From NCBI GenBank assembly GCA_963970005.1, contig CAXAMN010002936.1, positions 257,049 through 321,048 of the forward strand: 64,000 bases of DNA, read 5' to 3'. The first letter of the stretch is position 1. Each line of letters starts with the position of its first letter. Below the pieces are notes generated by a model, which saw nothing but the letters and a program-made list of their open reading frames with translations, made no database searches and was not told where the DNA came from. The stretch is from Durusdinium trenchii (taxonomy: Eukaryota; Sar; Dinophyceae; Suessiales; Symbiodiniaceae). A program made the translations under genes and the position numbers. Positions 1-11,372 of the stretch are shown here, piece by piece.

Positions 1-520
1 CCCCCTCTCGCGAACCCTTCACATTTGTCTCCCAGCTGCTCTCTCGTGCAAAATTACATTTGTCTCCCAGCTCTGGGCTGCGTGTCGCTTGCAATCCTTT
101 ACATTGTCATTTGTCTTCCTGTGTCTACATGTGTCTCCCAGCTCTGGACTGCTGTGTCAGTGTCCGCCTCTGCCTTGCAATCCTTTACATTTGTCTCGCA
201 GCGCTGGGCTGCTGCACCCCCTCTGCCATGCAATCCTTAATTTTACATGTGTCTCCCAGCTCTGACTGCTGTGTTTTTTTCGCCTTTTGCCTTGCAATCC
301 TTTACATGTGTCCTCACAGGCCTTTGCATGTGTCTCCCAGCTCTAGACTGCTGTATCCGCCTCTGCCTTGCAGTCCTTTATTTGTCACCCAGCTCTGGGC
401 TGCATGTCGCCTGCAATCCTTCACAGTTGTCTCCCTGTGTCTACATTTGTCTCCTGGACTGCTGTGGCCGCCTCTGCCTTGCAATCCTTTGTCTCCCAGC
501 TCTGGACGTCGCAAACTCTA
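1..520. repeat. Degenerate tandem array at window start
   Basis: About seven imperfect copies of a 55-75 bp unit built on the phrases 'tttgtctcccagctctgg' and 'ctgccttgcaatccttt'. Copies differ by many substitutions and small indels, so the array is old. Both strands show only short open frames produced by the periodic sequence, so nothing here is called coding. The array may continue beyond the left edge of the window. Confidence 0.85.
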
Positions 521-1270
521 GTTGCAGAGTGTTCCGATATTGAAAAACACAAACTGTTTGGGGTCTACGGTGGTGTCATTTTTATGTTTTTGTTTGAGGT
601 GATCAGCTCCTATGTTGTCCACAAGCCATCAGGACCCACGGACCCAACTGCTCTCCACGCTTCCCGACAGCCCCCCTCTCTCCAGAAAAAGGCTGAGCCA
701 CAAACTTGCACGCAGTGCCCTTGGTGCCCTTGGTGTTGGCGCGCAGACATTGGCTTATGTCAGCTGTTTGGTACCAAGACAGGGGTTGTCAAGCTCTCAT
801 TTTGGAATCAGAGAAGTGACTGCGTTTTGTATCATTGTGCCTTTCTTTTTCTTTAGTTTGCAAGCATCCTGTAAGTTTATGTCTCTCATCCTTAGTAGCC
901 AATCTATTGAAGGGCAAGGCTGTTGGATGTTGATTGGTTGCCATGGCTACACTGCATGAAGTAGCACCTATTGGGGGTGTGGCTAAGTCATGTCTTCGCC
1001 CACTGGATTCGTCATGGGAGGGTCTAAGCATTTCTAAGCCCATTTCCTCGTCTCTGGGCAAACAACATAAGCCAGCTTGCAGACCATGTGCCATGGAGCG
1101 GCGACGTTTTGCTTATTTGGAGACAGAGGCGGCTCAGGCTTTTGTTGGGCCTCCAGCTGCTAGCGAGCATAGTACATCGCTGTGCAGATTGAGCAAACGG
1201 CTTGCAGTTCTCGTTTTTGTGTCTCTTCAGGGGCTTTTGATCACTCCACATCTCTCATACCTTCTGCAAG
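521..1270. other. No recognised gene
   Basis: Mixed-composition sequence between the first array and the minisatellite near 1275. Short open frames on both strands carry no motif I recognise. It may hold the 5' region or upstream exons of the glycosyltransferase-like gene that follows, but nothing visible proves that. Confidence 0.5.
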
Positions 1271-1271
1271 A

Positions 1272-1362
1272 GAACCTTGAAGCTTGGTGAGCAGTCAAAC
1301 ACGACCTTGAAGCCTGGTGAGCAGTCAAACACGACCTTGAAGCCTGGTGAGCAGTCAGATGA
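1272..1362. repeat. 30-bp minisatellite, three copies
   Basis: Three almost identical copies of a 30-bp unit (core 'gaagcctggtgagcagtcaa' followed by 'acacgacctt'). Only one or two positions differ, so the duplication is recent compared with other arrays here. It ends about 45 bases before the likely start codon of the glycosyltransferase-like gene. Confidence 0.9.
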
Positions 1363-1408
1363 GTCTGTTTGGTTTGCCCTGCGCAGTTGTAGCTTGAGGA
1401 AGGCCACC

Positions 1409-2257
1409 ATGGCCAGTGTGGTGGATGCTGCAGATTCAAATCACCTGGTAGTGATCTTTGGAGACGAAGAGCATGTTGGAGCGGATGGGAAGTACAGTTT
1501 TAATCGAAAGCTTTGGGAGTGTTATCAAGCCAAAAAGGGCGTGCCCGTGCGTTTCTTGGACCCACGCTGCTTCCGCAACTGCCTATTTTCCGAGCTGATG
1601 ATGTTGCGCGTTTGCGCTATGCACCACTTGCTGCAAACCTTTTTACAGGAGGGTCAGAAATTGGCAAAGAGTTTAGGACTCCGCAAAGTACCCCGCTGGG
1701 TTTTCCAGGTGGATGGCGATACGATCATGGTAAATCAGCAGCTGCATTAGCGGCGCTTCACGAAGGCCTGGACCCGTCCCGTGGTGCTTTACGAGCGCTT
1801 TCACAATGGGGAGATCTGCGCTGGCAACTTCGCCCTGCAGGTGTCGAATGCCTCAGTGGACTTCACGCACGGCTGGCTGCAGCAAGCACCGCTACTCAAG
1901 AGCGCCAGGTACAACAACAGGGACAACGGTCTTTCACTGGCAGGATCCCAGGGTTCTTCCCAAAGTTGGATGTTGCTGTTTGTTGCGCTTTGAAAGTCCA
2001 AGGGCTGCTATTAGGTTGGAGGCCATTTTTGGGGGCATGTCTGGACGAAGGTCTTGAACTTTTTGCACCTGGAGCCGAACCAGAGCAAAGTCTTGCAGGC
2101 TTGGTACAACTCCAAAGACATCCAAACCTACGATCACTTCGTCGCGCGCTTCAAAATGGTGACTTGGTTTTATATGGTGTCAACAGTGTGGGGTCAAACT
2201 GAGCTGAAAGAAATCATTCGACCTTGGCTGAGGGAATATTGTAGAAGTACAACGTGA
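1409..2257 (+). pseudogene. GT34-like glycosyltransferase, interrupted by in-frame TAG
   Basis: The frame from the ATG at 1409, in a GCCACCATGG context, reads through conserved-looking blocks: 'LWECYQAKKGVPVRFLDPRC', 'FSELMMLR', a DxD-like 'FQVDGDTIMVN', and after a stop 'VVLYERFHNGEICAGNFAL' and 'FTHGW'. This order resembles the GT34 galactosyl/xylosyltransferase family (GMA12/MNN10), Golgi enzymes that use the DxD motif to bind metal and nucleotide-sugar. The TAG at 1748-1750 falls directly after 'VNQQLH' in the same frame as the downstream blocks, so it looks like a true nonsense mutation, an error, or a misjudged small intron. A probable intron lies near 1945-2050, since the same frame reopens at 2054 and runs to a stop at 2255-2257. 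No transmembrane anchor was seen. The family call is from motif pattern only. Confidence 0.5.
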
Positions 2258-3144
2258 TTAGAACCTAGAACCATATTCCCAGACTCAGGGGACCCAGATG
2301 CTTCGGGACCCTATATATGGCACGCTTTTGAGACTGAAGTTTAGCTTGGGTTCTTGCTTATGGTTCAATTTACAGACCTCGCGCCCAAACTCGTGGAATC
2401 GTTTTCCTGATGGTCCCACAAACAACTGTTGCACATGCGAGGGTGTCAAAAAGGGCCCTCCAACCCCAAGGGCCGAATGGTTTTCCATTATTTGGTTGAG
2501 GTTCCACGAGGTTCCCATTCTCGCACATCACCCAAAAGAATGTTTCTTTGGTCAACAGCTGGACAGTACTGTAGGCTCTTGGACGCCGAAGAAAATTCGA
2601 TCAGCTCTTGATCCTGCGGCGGGGCTTGGGTTTCTGTGCTGATGACGTGACACCTGTTTTCAAGTCTCAGCACTACCTCTGTGCCTGAGCTGCAAAGCGA
2701 GCATCGAAACCACAGGCCCATCGCAAAGCATGCCATCCCGTTTTGAATCTAACAATAAGCTACTAGGAACAAGTGCCACGCTACTAGTAACAGGTGCCTT
2801 ACTAGTAGTAACAAGAAGCTATTAGAAACAAGTGCCTTACTAGTAGGAGCAAGAAGCTACTAGGGGCTCGTGGCCTTACTAGTAGTAACAATGTGGCTAT
2901 TAGAAACAAGCAAAACATCATCATCTTCATTTTTCTGTTCGGGCCCTGGCCAGCCCTCTGCCTCCAGGTTATCATGCCGTCAAATCCCGAGCTCAGTTGG
3001 TGAAGGAGGCAAACGGCAATGAGACCTGTGTGAACCAATCTTTACAATGCCTCCTCTCCTTTGGCGACTGTGTAGCTTCCAATGAGACGAAGTTGCAACA
3101 TGCCCTGCGCGCGAAAGAATTCCAAAGGGCTGGCCTTGGGGGGG
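2258..3144. other. Spacer with CTAGTAG-rich degenerate repeats
   Basis: No gene recognised. Positions about 2748-2910 hold a degenerate tandem repeat of 'actagtagtaacaagaagct' type units, about 30-40 bp each. The same word family (ctactaggagcaag, tagaagcaagaagctactag) recurs inside the short DH intron at 14084-14223, so it belongs to a dispersed family. Confidence 0.6.
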
Positions 3145-3590
3145 CTCAACGACATCGCCACATGCTGGCCGGACTGCCCACGCAATCTTCCTGAATCACA
3201 GTGGACACGGATGGCCAAAGGCCTCCGTGAGGCTGGGAAACTCCTATATACACATGTGTAGCAACCCGCTTTTTAAAGTCCCAGTAGTGCATGGCTACAA
3301 TCGCTGGAGCCAAAGATCTCAAAGTTGAAGCAAGTGTTACTCTTCTGTTTGTACTGCTTGCATTCGCCTTATACTTCAAAGCAAGTTGGTGTGTTTTCAT
3401 GCTCTTGCAATCTGAATTTTGGACATATAAATGCATTCCGCGTTCTTACATCATCTTATATCCAATATTACTTTTCTTGGCCAGTCGCTCTCCACGTGGT
3501 TCACCACTCAGGGAAAGAGCATGCTAATCAAAGCAAAAGTTGCATGTTGCAAGCAACAATTGGATTCCAAAGCATGTGCCAAGCATTTAG
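3145..3590 (+). repeat. Dispersed repeat D1, copy 1 (about 440 bp)
   Basis: This segment aligns by eye with 6816-7260 in the same orientation. Shared blocks in order: 'aacgacatcgccac', 'ttcctgaatcacagtg', 'ccaaaggcctccgtgag', 'agccaaagatctcaaa', 'tttgtact', 'ttcttggcc' followed by 'cgctctccacg', and 'gcaagttgcaa'-type ends. Divergence is moderate with several indels. No terminal inverted repeat or coding frame was found; an old interspersed element is likely. Confidence 0.75.
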
Positions 3591-4790
3591 CATTGTTAAA
3601 TATATATATATACAAAGTTGACGTCCTGACACCTTTATGTGGACCGTCCAGTCTGACATGCGAACGAGAAGACAGAAGACACACATGGGTCACTCGAATA
3701 CCTTTATTATCCTCTATTATCCTTAGAGCCCCAATTCCACTGCATTTCGCATTTGCACTTTTCTGATCGGCTTTGGACATTTGCCCTCAGAGTGCATGGC
3801 GCCTGGAGAGGAGCAGGATTTGCGTAGTTTTGTCGGGCCCCCAGTGCTTGTGGGATGCAACCAGACGAAAGTTAAGAAAACCAATGTTTTTTCTACCCGA
3901 CTCAAAGGGCAAACGGTGAAGCAAACTGCAGGGAAAGGGTCAAACCGTTCTATTGGGTCATCAAAGTCATCGATTTTCTTTGTGGCTAGTCGGCTAGTCC
4001 TCTCAATTTTGTGTCCTCATCAGAACGTACTAGTCTTAAAAAGTGTGGCCAGCCAGTAAATACTCTTCCTGCATGCTCATACCTGCGCATATTTCTGGAG
4101 CTATGACTCGAATTCTATGCTTGGAGGTGTCTCCACATCCCAACATAGGCCTAATTGCCCTAACTTCTTCGAGTGAGATTGAGGTTGCAAGTTCGTGTCC
4201 TTAGAGGCCCATATGTGGAGAACAATTTCAACCTCTTTGCTTCCATTTCTGCAGATGCACTCTGTGCATGTCGTCTACAAATCTTTTTCCCTTCCCTTGT
4301 GCCAGCTTCCTATAATAACTATATTAACTATATTCGAGTTTTCAATGTGTTGTAGTGCAAGAAATGTTGCGAAAGGAAATCTTGAACTTGACCCTTAGAT
4401 TTGTTAGCGCGCCCCTGCGATTCTTTTCTCCTCTCGATGTGCACTGTAGCTGAAGGCGAAGGTCCTGTTGTTCGTACGGTACTCTCAGCAACGACCCAAA
4501 GTGCAGAAGTTTTGACCAAAGGAGTATAGACGCGCTCGGGTGTGAACGTCACAGTCGTGCGTCGTTTCAAAGCGTGTTGCAAGACAAAACTCTTGACATT
4601 TGCAATCAACCCAGCTTTGCAACCCAACAGCAGGCAGCAACTCAATTGACTGGAACTTTTCAAACACTCCAACTATGCGTTGCTAAAGCTCCATTGTGAA
4701 ATGTAATGGGAACTGACTGGGGAGCAGGAAACAAAACGGGAGCAGGAACTGGGGTCCGGAGCAGGCAGGATAAAAGCGCATCAGAACAAA
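3591..4790. other. No recognised gene; small AT microsatellite
   Basis: A short (TA)n run lies at about 3599-3613. The rest is unremarkable mixed sequence with short open frames on both strands that match no family I know. Confidence 0.5.
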
Positions 4791-5570
4791 AATGTGGTTC
4801 CCAGCACAAATGCATGTTGCTAAATACCCACAAAGGGCCTGTTGCCTAGCTGCGCATAAAGCATGTTTTGCACGACAGCTGTTGCCGTCGCACACAAGCC
4901 CGTGGCACAGCTGCAAAACGCACAAAAGCTGTTGCTTGCAGAAACGTCCTTCGAGGTACGCGCTACTACCTGTGGCCTTGCTGCGCATATGGCGCTGCGA
5001 CGAGAGATAGCTTTGTAGCAGCGCAGCCGAAGAAACCGTTGCCAGGCGTCCTGCTAAGTACAGGCAGCTGCCTGTGGCAAAGACGTGCATAGAACGCTAC
5101 AGCTGCAAAAGCTGTTGCTGGCGAAGAAACGCGCTGCTAGGTACGAGTACACGCAACTGCCTGTGGCGTTGCTGCACGAAAAATACAGTATTATTTTTTT
5201 TGCGTTTGCTCCACGGTGGAGGCAGGGGTGGCAGGGACAGTCGCCGGCCAAAATATGCGCTGCTAGGTACAAGCAGCAGCCTGCAGGTTTCCTGCGCGAC
5301 CTGCGTCGTAGCAGCGGTTGCAGAAACGTCCTGCTAAGTACACGCAACTGCCTGTGGCAGTGCAGCGCGTCTAACTTTGCGGAAGCTTTGCAACAGAGGC
5401 AAGATGCACACCACAAGTCCAAAAGCTGTTGCCGGCGTTGAAAGCTTCTTTGGAGGTAGCGCAACTACCTGTGGCCTTGCTGCGCATACAATATGTCTGG
5501 TGCTGCGGCGAGAGATTGCTTCGGAGCAGAGAAGCTGTTGCGGTTGCAAAATGCTCACCAGACACGTGCA
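4791..5570. repeat. Imperfect tandem array, about 100-130 bp units
   Basis: Repeated phrases 'gctgctaggtac', 'acgcaactgcctgtggc', 'ttgctgcgcata', 'gcaaaagctgttgc' and 'gaaacgtcc' recur in the same order six or seven times with many changes. Several frames stay open through the array on both strands (Cys/Ala/Leu-rich), a product of the period rather than evidence for a protein. Confidence 0.75.
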
Positions 5571-6270
5571 CCTGACGACGTTTGCAGGCGCCATTCTGAA
5601 CACAGCCCTTAACAGCAACACCAAGGTGATAGGCGCCAGGATTCCAAGGTCCAGGATTTCGGACGCCGGCTTCGAGAAATTGAAACCCAACTGTGCCCAT
5701 ATTCAATGCCATGCAGGTCGAACCAGCCTCAAATCCAGACAGCAAAACCTAAAGTGCAAACAGATCAACACCAGCTAGGTTGACTCCAAGCACTGCCACC
5801 AAATCGCAGTCTCAGGATATCCCCGATACGTTTGCTTGTCTGCCCTGCCCCCCTAAGCGGTTTTCAAGCCTTGTAGACAAAGTGCGCCCCAGCCCAGACA
5901 GCACGCAAGGCTCCATAATTTTCCACTCATGATGAATTCCCGCAAAGAAACAAATGCTGTATATATCTGTATATAAAGTTATATATATATATATATCGGA
6001 GATATCTTAGGGCTATGATTTTGGTGGCAGTGCTTAGTGTCGTGGCTTGGAAACTGGCTGCCTTGATGTCTTTACACTGTAGATTTTTTTTTGCAGCTTG
6101 TTTCGTTTTCAGGCTAATCTGGCCAGTCTTCTCATGGAACATGGGCACAAACCAATTAGAGTAGAGCAGAGGATCCAAATAAACTTTCTGTATTCCTCTT
6201 GATATGTACAGTGTCTGATCTTCATACCTATATTCCGAACAGCATCATTCTGCGGCTGGGTTTCAATCTC
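5571..6270. other. No recognised gene; TA-rich microsatellite
   Basis: An alternating TA stretch covers about 5955-5998. No motif was recognised in flanking frames. Confidence 0.5.
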
Positions 6271-6700
6271 CACACAGTTGCTCCACACGGCTCCAAAACT
6301 GGAATTCCGTCCTGGAACCCTAGGTGCTGTCTGGAATGCTGAGAGTGGTGTGCCTGTCTCGACACCTTTCTGGAATCTTAGGTGCTGTCTGGGGCGGCGA
6401 GTGGTGCACAGCTTGTCCAACCTTGGGAACCGGCGCTCATCCAGGAACCCTGCATGTTGTGTGGAACCTTGGGCGCTGTTTGGGCTGGTAGCGGTGCGCA
6501 GTCTGAAGCGGAATTTCATCGTGGCTGGCTTTCTGGAACCTCCGGTGCTGGGCAATCTGTTGGCAGGGCTTGCAAACCGGAATTCCATGTCGAATTCGGC
6601 GTTCTTTGGAGTCGACAGGGCTTGAAAACCGGCGCAGCTTACAAGGATAGAATTCCAGCATTCAACGGACTGCACTCTCACCCCGCACAGCACCCAAGGC
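6270..6700. repeat. Imperfect tandem array of 'tctggaaccctaggtgctgt' units
   Basis: About five degenerate copies of a 60-80 bp unit containing 'ctggaacc', 'taggtgctgtctgg' and 'agtggtgc' in fixed order. Open frames on both strands reflect the period. Confidence 0.65.
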
Positions 6701-6815
6701 TCTGGCGCCCCGTGGACCAACTGTGACTCCCAGCCCCAGAGATTGACACCCTGCATTCTGCTGTTGGGATTTGCAATCAATTCACTTCCGATGGACATTT
6801 ACAGAACTCCAGACT

Positions 6816-7260
6816 CGGAACGACATCGCCACGCGCTGGCCGGATTATCCACGCAGCCTTCCTGAATCACAGTGACAAGAATGCCAAAGGCCTCCGTGAG
6901 GGTGGGGAACTCAATGACAGGTGTAAATAGCATGACATGACAGGTGCACCTCCAAAAGTTGAAACTGCTTAATTTGTCCGTGGCTACTTTAGCTGCAGCC
7001 AAAGATCTCAAATTGATCCTTGGTTTTTTGTGATGTTATATGTAAAAAGTATACCTGTACAGTTTGTACTGTCTGCATATGCTACTTTGAAGTAAGTTAG
7101 AAGGATTTTTTGGACAATCTTGCAGTCTTGATATTCACCACATTCTGCATTTCTCTATCAGATTTCTTGGCCTTTCGCTCTCCACGGGGATGTGGTCCAC
7201 CTCAACAGGCAAAGACAATGCCCAAAGGGAGAGCTGCAAGTTGCAAACATCCGTTTGCTG
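6816..7260 (+). repeat. Dispersed repeat D1, copy 2
   Basis: Second copy of the roughly 440-bp repeat at 3145-3590, same orientation, about 3.67 kb downstream, with the same ordered blocks. No target-site duplication was found around either copy, so insertion and segmental duplication cannot be told apart. Confidence 0.75.
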
Positions 7261-8487
7261 TATGGACACCTTTTATCTTAGACGCAACACGCATGTGGAT
7301 GAACACCCACACACGCACAGACCCAGTCAGCTCACCCATGCGCCCAGTTTGTTCACTTGTTTTCCAGAAGTTCTAACAAACCATTCATTTGTTGCTGAAG
7401 TAGAAAGTGATTGTGACCTGAGGTTCATCGCCAGGCCAACTTCTGAAGATGACAAGATGAAGCCCCTTCATCACTTTGTTTCACGCCATCAGGGATTTGA
7501 CATGCTAGTTTGAGCCTTAGAAGTCGCAATGCGAGAATCACTCAGCAAGCTTGAACGAGGGGCTAATGTATACTGTTGAGCCTACTGGCAGAACACAGAA
7601 GGTCTTCTAGTTCCCTGATGGTTGAAAAGGTTTCCAGCGAGCTTATTCAAATTAATGTAGTCCTCACATAAATTGCTGTGTGAGTGTCGGTCGTTCTCTC
7701 TAGCTTTAGCATGCTTTGTGTTGCTTCTTTAGCAGGAAATCGACTCTAAATTCCTGGTATTGCTGCTGATTGTGTTTACCATTGCCATTGAGATTACGTA
7801 GCACTAAATGTGACAGCTCGTTATTTAGAAGATGTCATTTGGCATCAGCGGCAAATCTGCAGTGTCACGCATTCTTGGGCGTCGAGCTTGAATTTGATTT
7901 GCTGAAGTCTTACTTCAGCCCAAGTGCTGCGTGGCACCCTAAGAATCGATAACCACCTTTGTGTATAATTATCCACAAACATAAGCTACATAGTTGGAAG
8001 TGTCCCATGATTTGTCAGTTGTTTGATGAAATTGTGGGTGCTCCAACAGCAGCATTGCATGCTGGTGCGGAGTTTTTGGTAAGTCTTAACCAAATCTCAA
8101 TATGGCGACCTTCATGTGAAACAGCAGAGCTCCGCTTGAACCTCATCAACAGGCCCATCAGACGGATGAGATGTTCTTTCCTCATCGCTATAATTCCGAT
8201 AGTTGCATTGGATGACAGGATGATTTTGTCGTGCTAACATTCTGGATCAAGACATAAAGATGTCAGCAAGCTAGGGCCACCACCTGTCCAAAGCTTGACT
8301 TGCACCAGTAAGCATCTTAGCTGGGGATGGAGTGTGTTGCCAAATTACACTTCTCAAAGTCTGCTTGCTTAAGGAACATCAATGCAGCTCTCAGACGTAG
8401 ACCGATTTCCCACTGCGCGGGGACTGAGGCAGCCTTTCCCAATGCATTTCTCTCTCAAGGCTGTCTTGCTTGTTGGCCCAGCTGCAG
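7261..8487. other. No recognised gene upstream of the PKS
   Basis: Mixed sequence. Upstream exons of the PKS would be expected here if the protein has anything N-terminal to the KS, but no conserved block was recognised. The first identifiable KS block begins at about 8488. Confidence 0.45.
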
Positions 8488-11372
8488 GTATGGGGCTGAG
8501 CAACAGATTGCTGTGAACGCAATGGCTGCTCGCCTCCCTCCATCGCTTGAGAACTTGGACGAAGTGCGGCCCAGCTGCAAAACGATGTGTCAACTTCTTC
8601 GTAAAAATTGCCGTATAGGCAGCTGGACTACTCCTAGACGATATCCTGTACATTTCTGTGCTTTCGCATTTGTGGCACATTGCCTCACATAGTCTCTTGC
8701 GATTCTGCAGCTGCAGCTCCGACATCGCCTGATCTCATCTCACTCACCACCACAGTTCACAGCAATCACCCCTATGTCAGCTCATGCTTTATTTCAGCGC
8801 ATCTCACTTGATTATCATCAGAAACTCAAGGAACACGTGGGAATCAGCACACATGCCAAGTCAACTCCTGGTGCTGTATAAGTTGTATCTGCGTGACGTG
8901 TTGCAAGATGCGCGTGACTGTGTAGTTACGCAAGAAAACTTGACAAAGATGCTTTGTTGAACCAGTGGATGATCTCTCACCTATTCTTTTTGCTCCTGAC
9001 ATCTTCACTGCGTCTTATGTGTCCTTGTCCCGGCCCCACCCTAACCTTTTCCATCCGTGCGCTCGCCCTCTTTTCAAGGTTGATTAGTTTTGGGTGTGTG
9101 CAGCTGTTGTTTGCGGAATTACATTGCTTTGTCAAAGCTGTTTGAAGCAAAGGTGGGCGAAGCTCCAGAAGTCAGAGGACTTGACAAGTGAAATCCCAGA
9201 CTCGCGGTGGGACGGCGATTTCTATTGTTGCTTGAATGACGAAGTGCCCGGCAAGGTATACACCCTGCGGGGTGGCTGGCTACAGGAAAGACTTCTTTTC
9301 GGCTTCGACTACAAATATTTCCATATGCACCGTTCTGAAGCGCAGTCTATGGACCCCCAGTTCAGGATGATGCTAGAGTGCATTGCCGAGATGAAGCATG
9401 GCTGGACAACGCCCAACAACGACGGCCGAATTGCATGTATCATGGGACAAACGTCCAACGAATATTTGGCTGCATCAACTCTCCATGAGAGTCAGACTCA
9501 AACGGGAAGATTCACAAACACCGGCACGAACACATGTATGCTGGGAAACCGTGCTTGCTTTGAGTTCAACTTCCGGGGGCCCAGTTTCACCTGCGACACT
9601 GCATGCAGTTCGGCTCTCTATGCCACTATCCTTTGCTGTCAGCAGATCGAAGATGGATGTTGGGGAGGAGTGGCTGGCGGTGCGAATGCTTGCCTGTTGC
9701 CAATGACTACAATTGGGTTTTGCAAGGCAATTCCGCAGGGGAGTTCTAGGAAACGCACGAAAGCGCAGTTCTATGCGACCCGCAAAATAAACGTGAATTG
9801 TCTCCAGTTCTTTAAACATATCCTGACGTACAGCCTTTTCAGGTTGCTTTAGAAATCTGTGTTCTGCGCGAGGCTGGGATGCTTAGTCGTTCCGGCCGGT
9901 GCAAGAGCTTCGACGCTTCGGCAGATGGTTATGCAAGGGCTGAAGGCGCTGGTTGTGTTTTTTTTGGAATCCGTGGATGGCGCGAACTTTCATTGGGCCT
10001 TTGTCAGAGGACGTCCTTTTCAACAATGGAGCACGTTTTGATTTTGTGTTTTCTTTTTTTTTTCATGTGTCTATCCTTTGCTTGCAGTGTTTGATGTTGA
10101 AGACACTTGACCTCAAGGTGGGGTGATGTTGAACGATGGGAAGACCAGTGGGGTTGCTGTGCCATCGTTGCAGGGTCAGATTGGAATGTTCCGTGATGCT
10201 TTGAAAAGGGCCGAGATTGATGCGAGCAAAGTCGGATATGTGGAAGCTCATGCTCCGGGCACCTGGGCCGGAGACCAGGCTCGGGAGCACAGAATAGATG
10301 TGGTATGATGCTGGTGGGGGGGCCTTGTTGAAGGGGCCCTTATACGCATATACTGGGTGTTTCATTCTCTTGTATGACTTGTGTCTTAGGGGCACCACTG
10401 CATTGTTTTAACTCTGAGCAGCAATCGCTGACTCAAGGGGGAGAAACGTTTAGAACACGGGGAACATCAAGACCTGCCCATTATGAAAGTAGCCCCATTG
10501 GGCCACCAGCAGGTCCACCGTTCAAACCATAGCCTAATGGACACGAGGGCCTTTGGTTCGCAAAAGGATGCAAAAGGTGTCAACGATTCAATCTGAGTTC
10601 AAATCTCCTCTACTTGGCGGATTAGCCAACACAATCCACGGCATTGAAGGCTCTTCTGCGTCTATGTTCTTATACACAAGCATCAACTTAAACCACAAAG
10701 TTCAATCAAATGTTGGCACTAGGCGCGGCCCCACCCTCCCACCCTACACACTTCCTGTAGATGGAAGCATGAAACCATGACGTCATGTAACATCGGGTTG
10801 GCTATGTGAAACGAGCTCGGCTCGGGCTGTTGAAAACTTCATCGTGCCTGTTGCCGCAGGTGGAGAGCATTGCTTTGGGCAAGACCATGGGGAGGTCTAA
10901 AGAGTCTGAGTACAATGTTCCGTTGCCCATCGGCTCCGTGAAGTCCAATATGGGACATCTGGAAGGAGCTGGCCATGCCAGGAAAATCCTTCGGGCCAGA
11001 AGTCACATTCGTGTATGAAGTGATGGAGCACCAACCAAGGTCCAGATTTTAAAGGTCTCCGCAGTAGGGCTGGCACTCTTTGAGATTCTTGCGGATTTTT
11101 TCGATCTGAAACTTTGTGATCCAGGAGCTAGCGGCATAGCTGGTATCATAAAGCTGGTATTGATGATGCGCCATGAGAGATTGGTGCCGCTGTGCCCGAG
11201 TGCCTTTCAGGAACGCCGTGAGGATGTTCCCTGGGACTCTTTGGGCATTTTTCCGTTGGCAAAGGACATGAGATGGCCTCAGGGGCCGGTGGGTTTTGTG
11301 AGCTCCTTTGGCTTTGGGGGTGCTGGAGCAGTTTGCGGCTTCGAGCGGCCCCAAAAAGCGGAAGCTTCTCGG
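8488..11372 (+). CDS. PKS ketosynthase (KS) domain, six exons
   Basis: Exons proposed from intron phase and motif continuity: 8488-8565, 9153-9726, 9873-10009, 10118-10278, 10860-10965 and 11125 to about 11372. Conserved blocks in order are 'IAVNAMAARLPPSLENLDEV', 'SEIPDSRWDGDFY', 'EAQSMDPQFRMMLE', the nucleophile 'DTACSSALY' (catalytic Cys), 'GRCKSFDASADGYARAEGAG', 'EAHAPGT' (first catalytic His; EAHGTGT is usual), 'GSVKSNMGHLEGA' (second catalytic His) and 'VSSFGFGGAGAV'. The last block usually reads NSFGFGGxNAH; that His is absent. The Cys-His-His triad is complete. Exon 3 carries eight Ts at 9958-9965 where seven keep the frame; seven also gives the intron phase required by the next exon, a second independent reason to suspect an extra base. 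Confidence 0.85.

Noticed and set aside
4683..5745. Several Cys/Ala/Leu-rich frames on both strands
   Set aside because: They follow the period of the 100-130 bp array and lack any domain.
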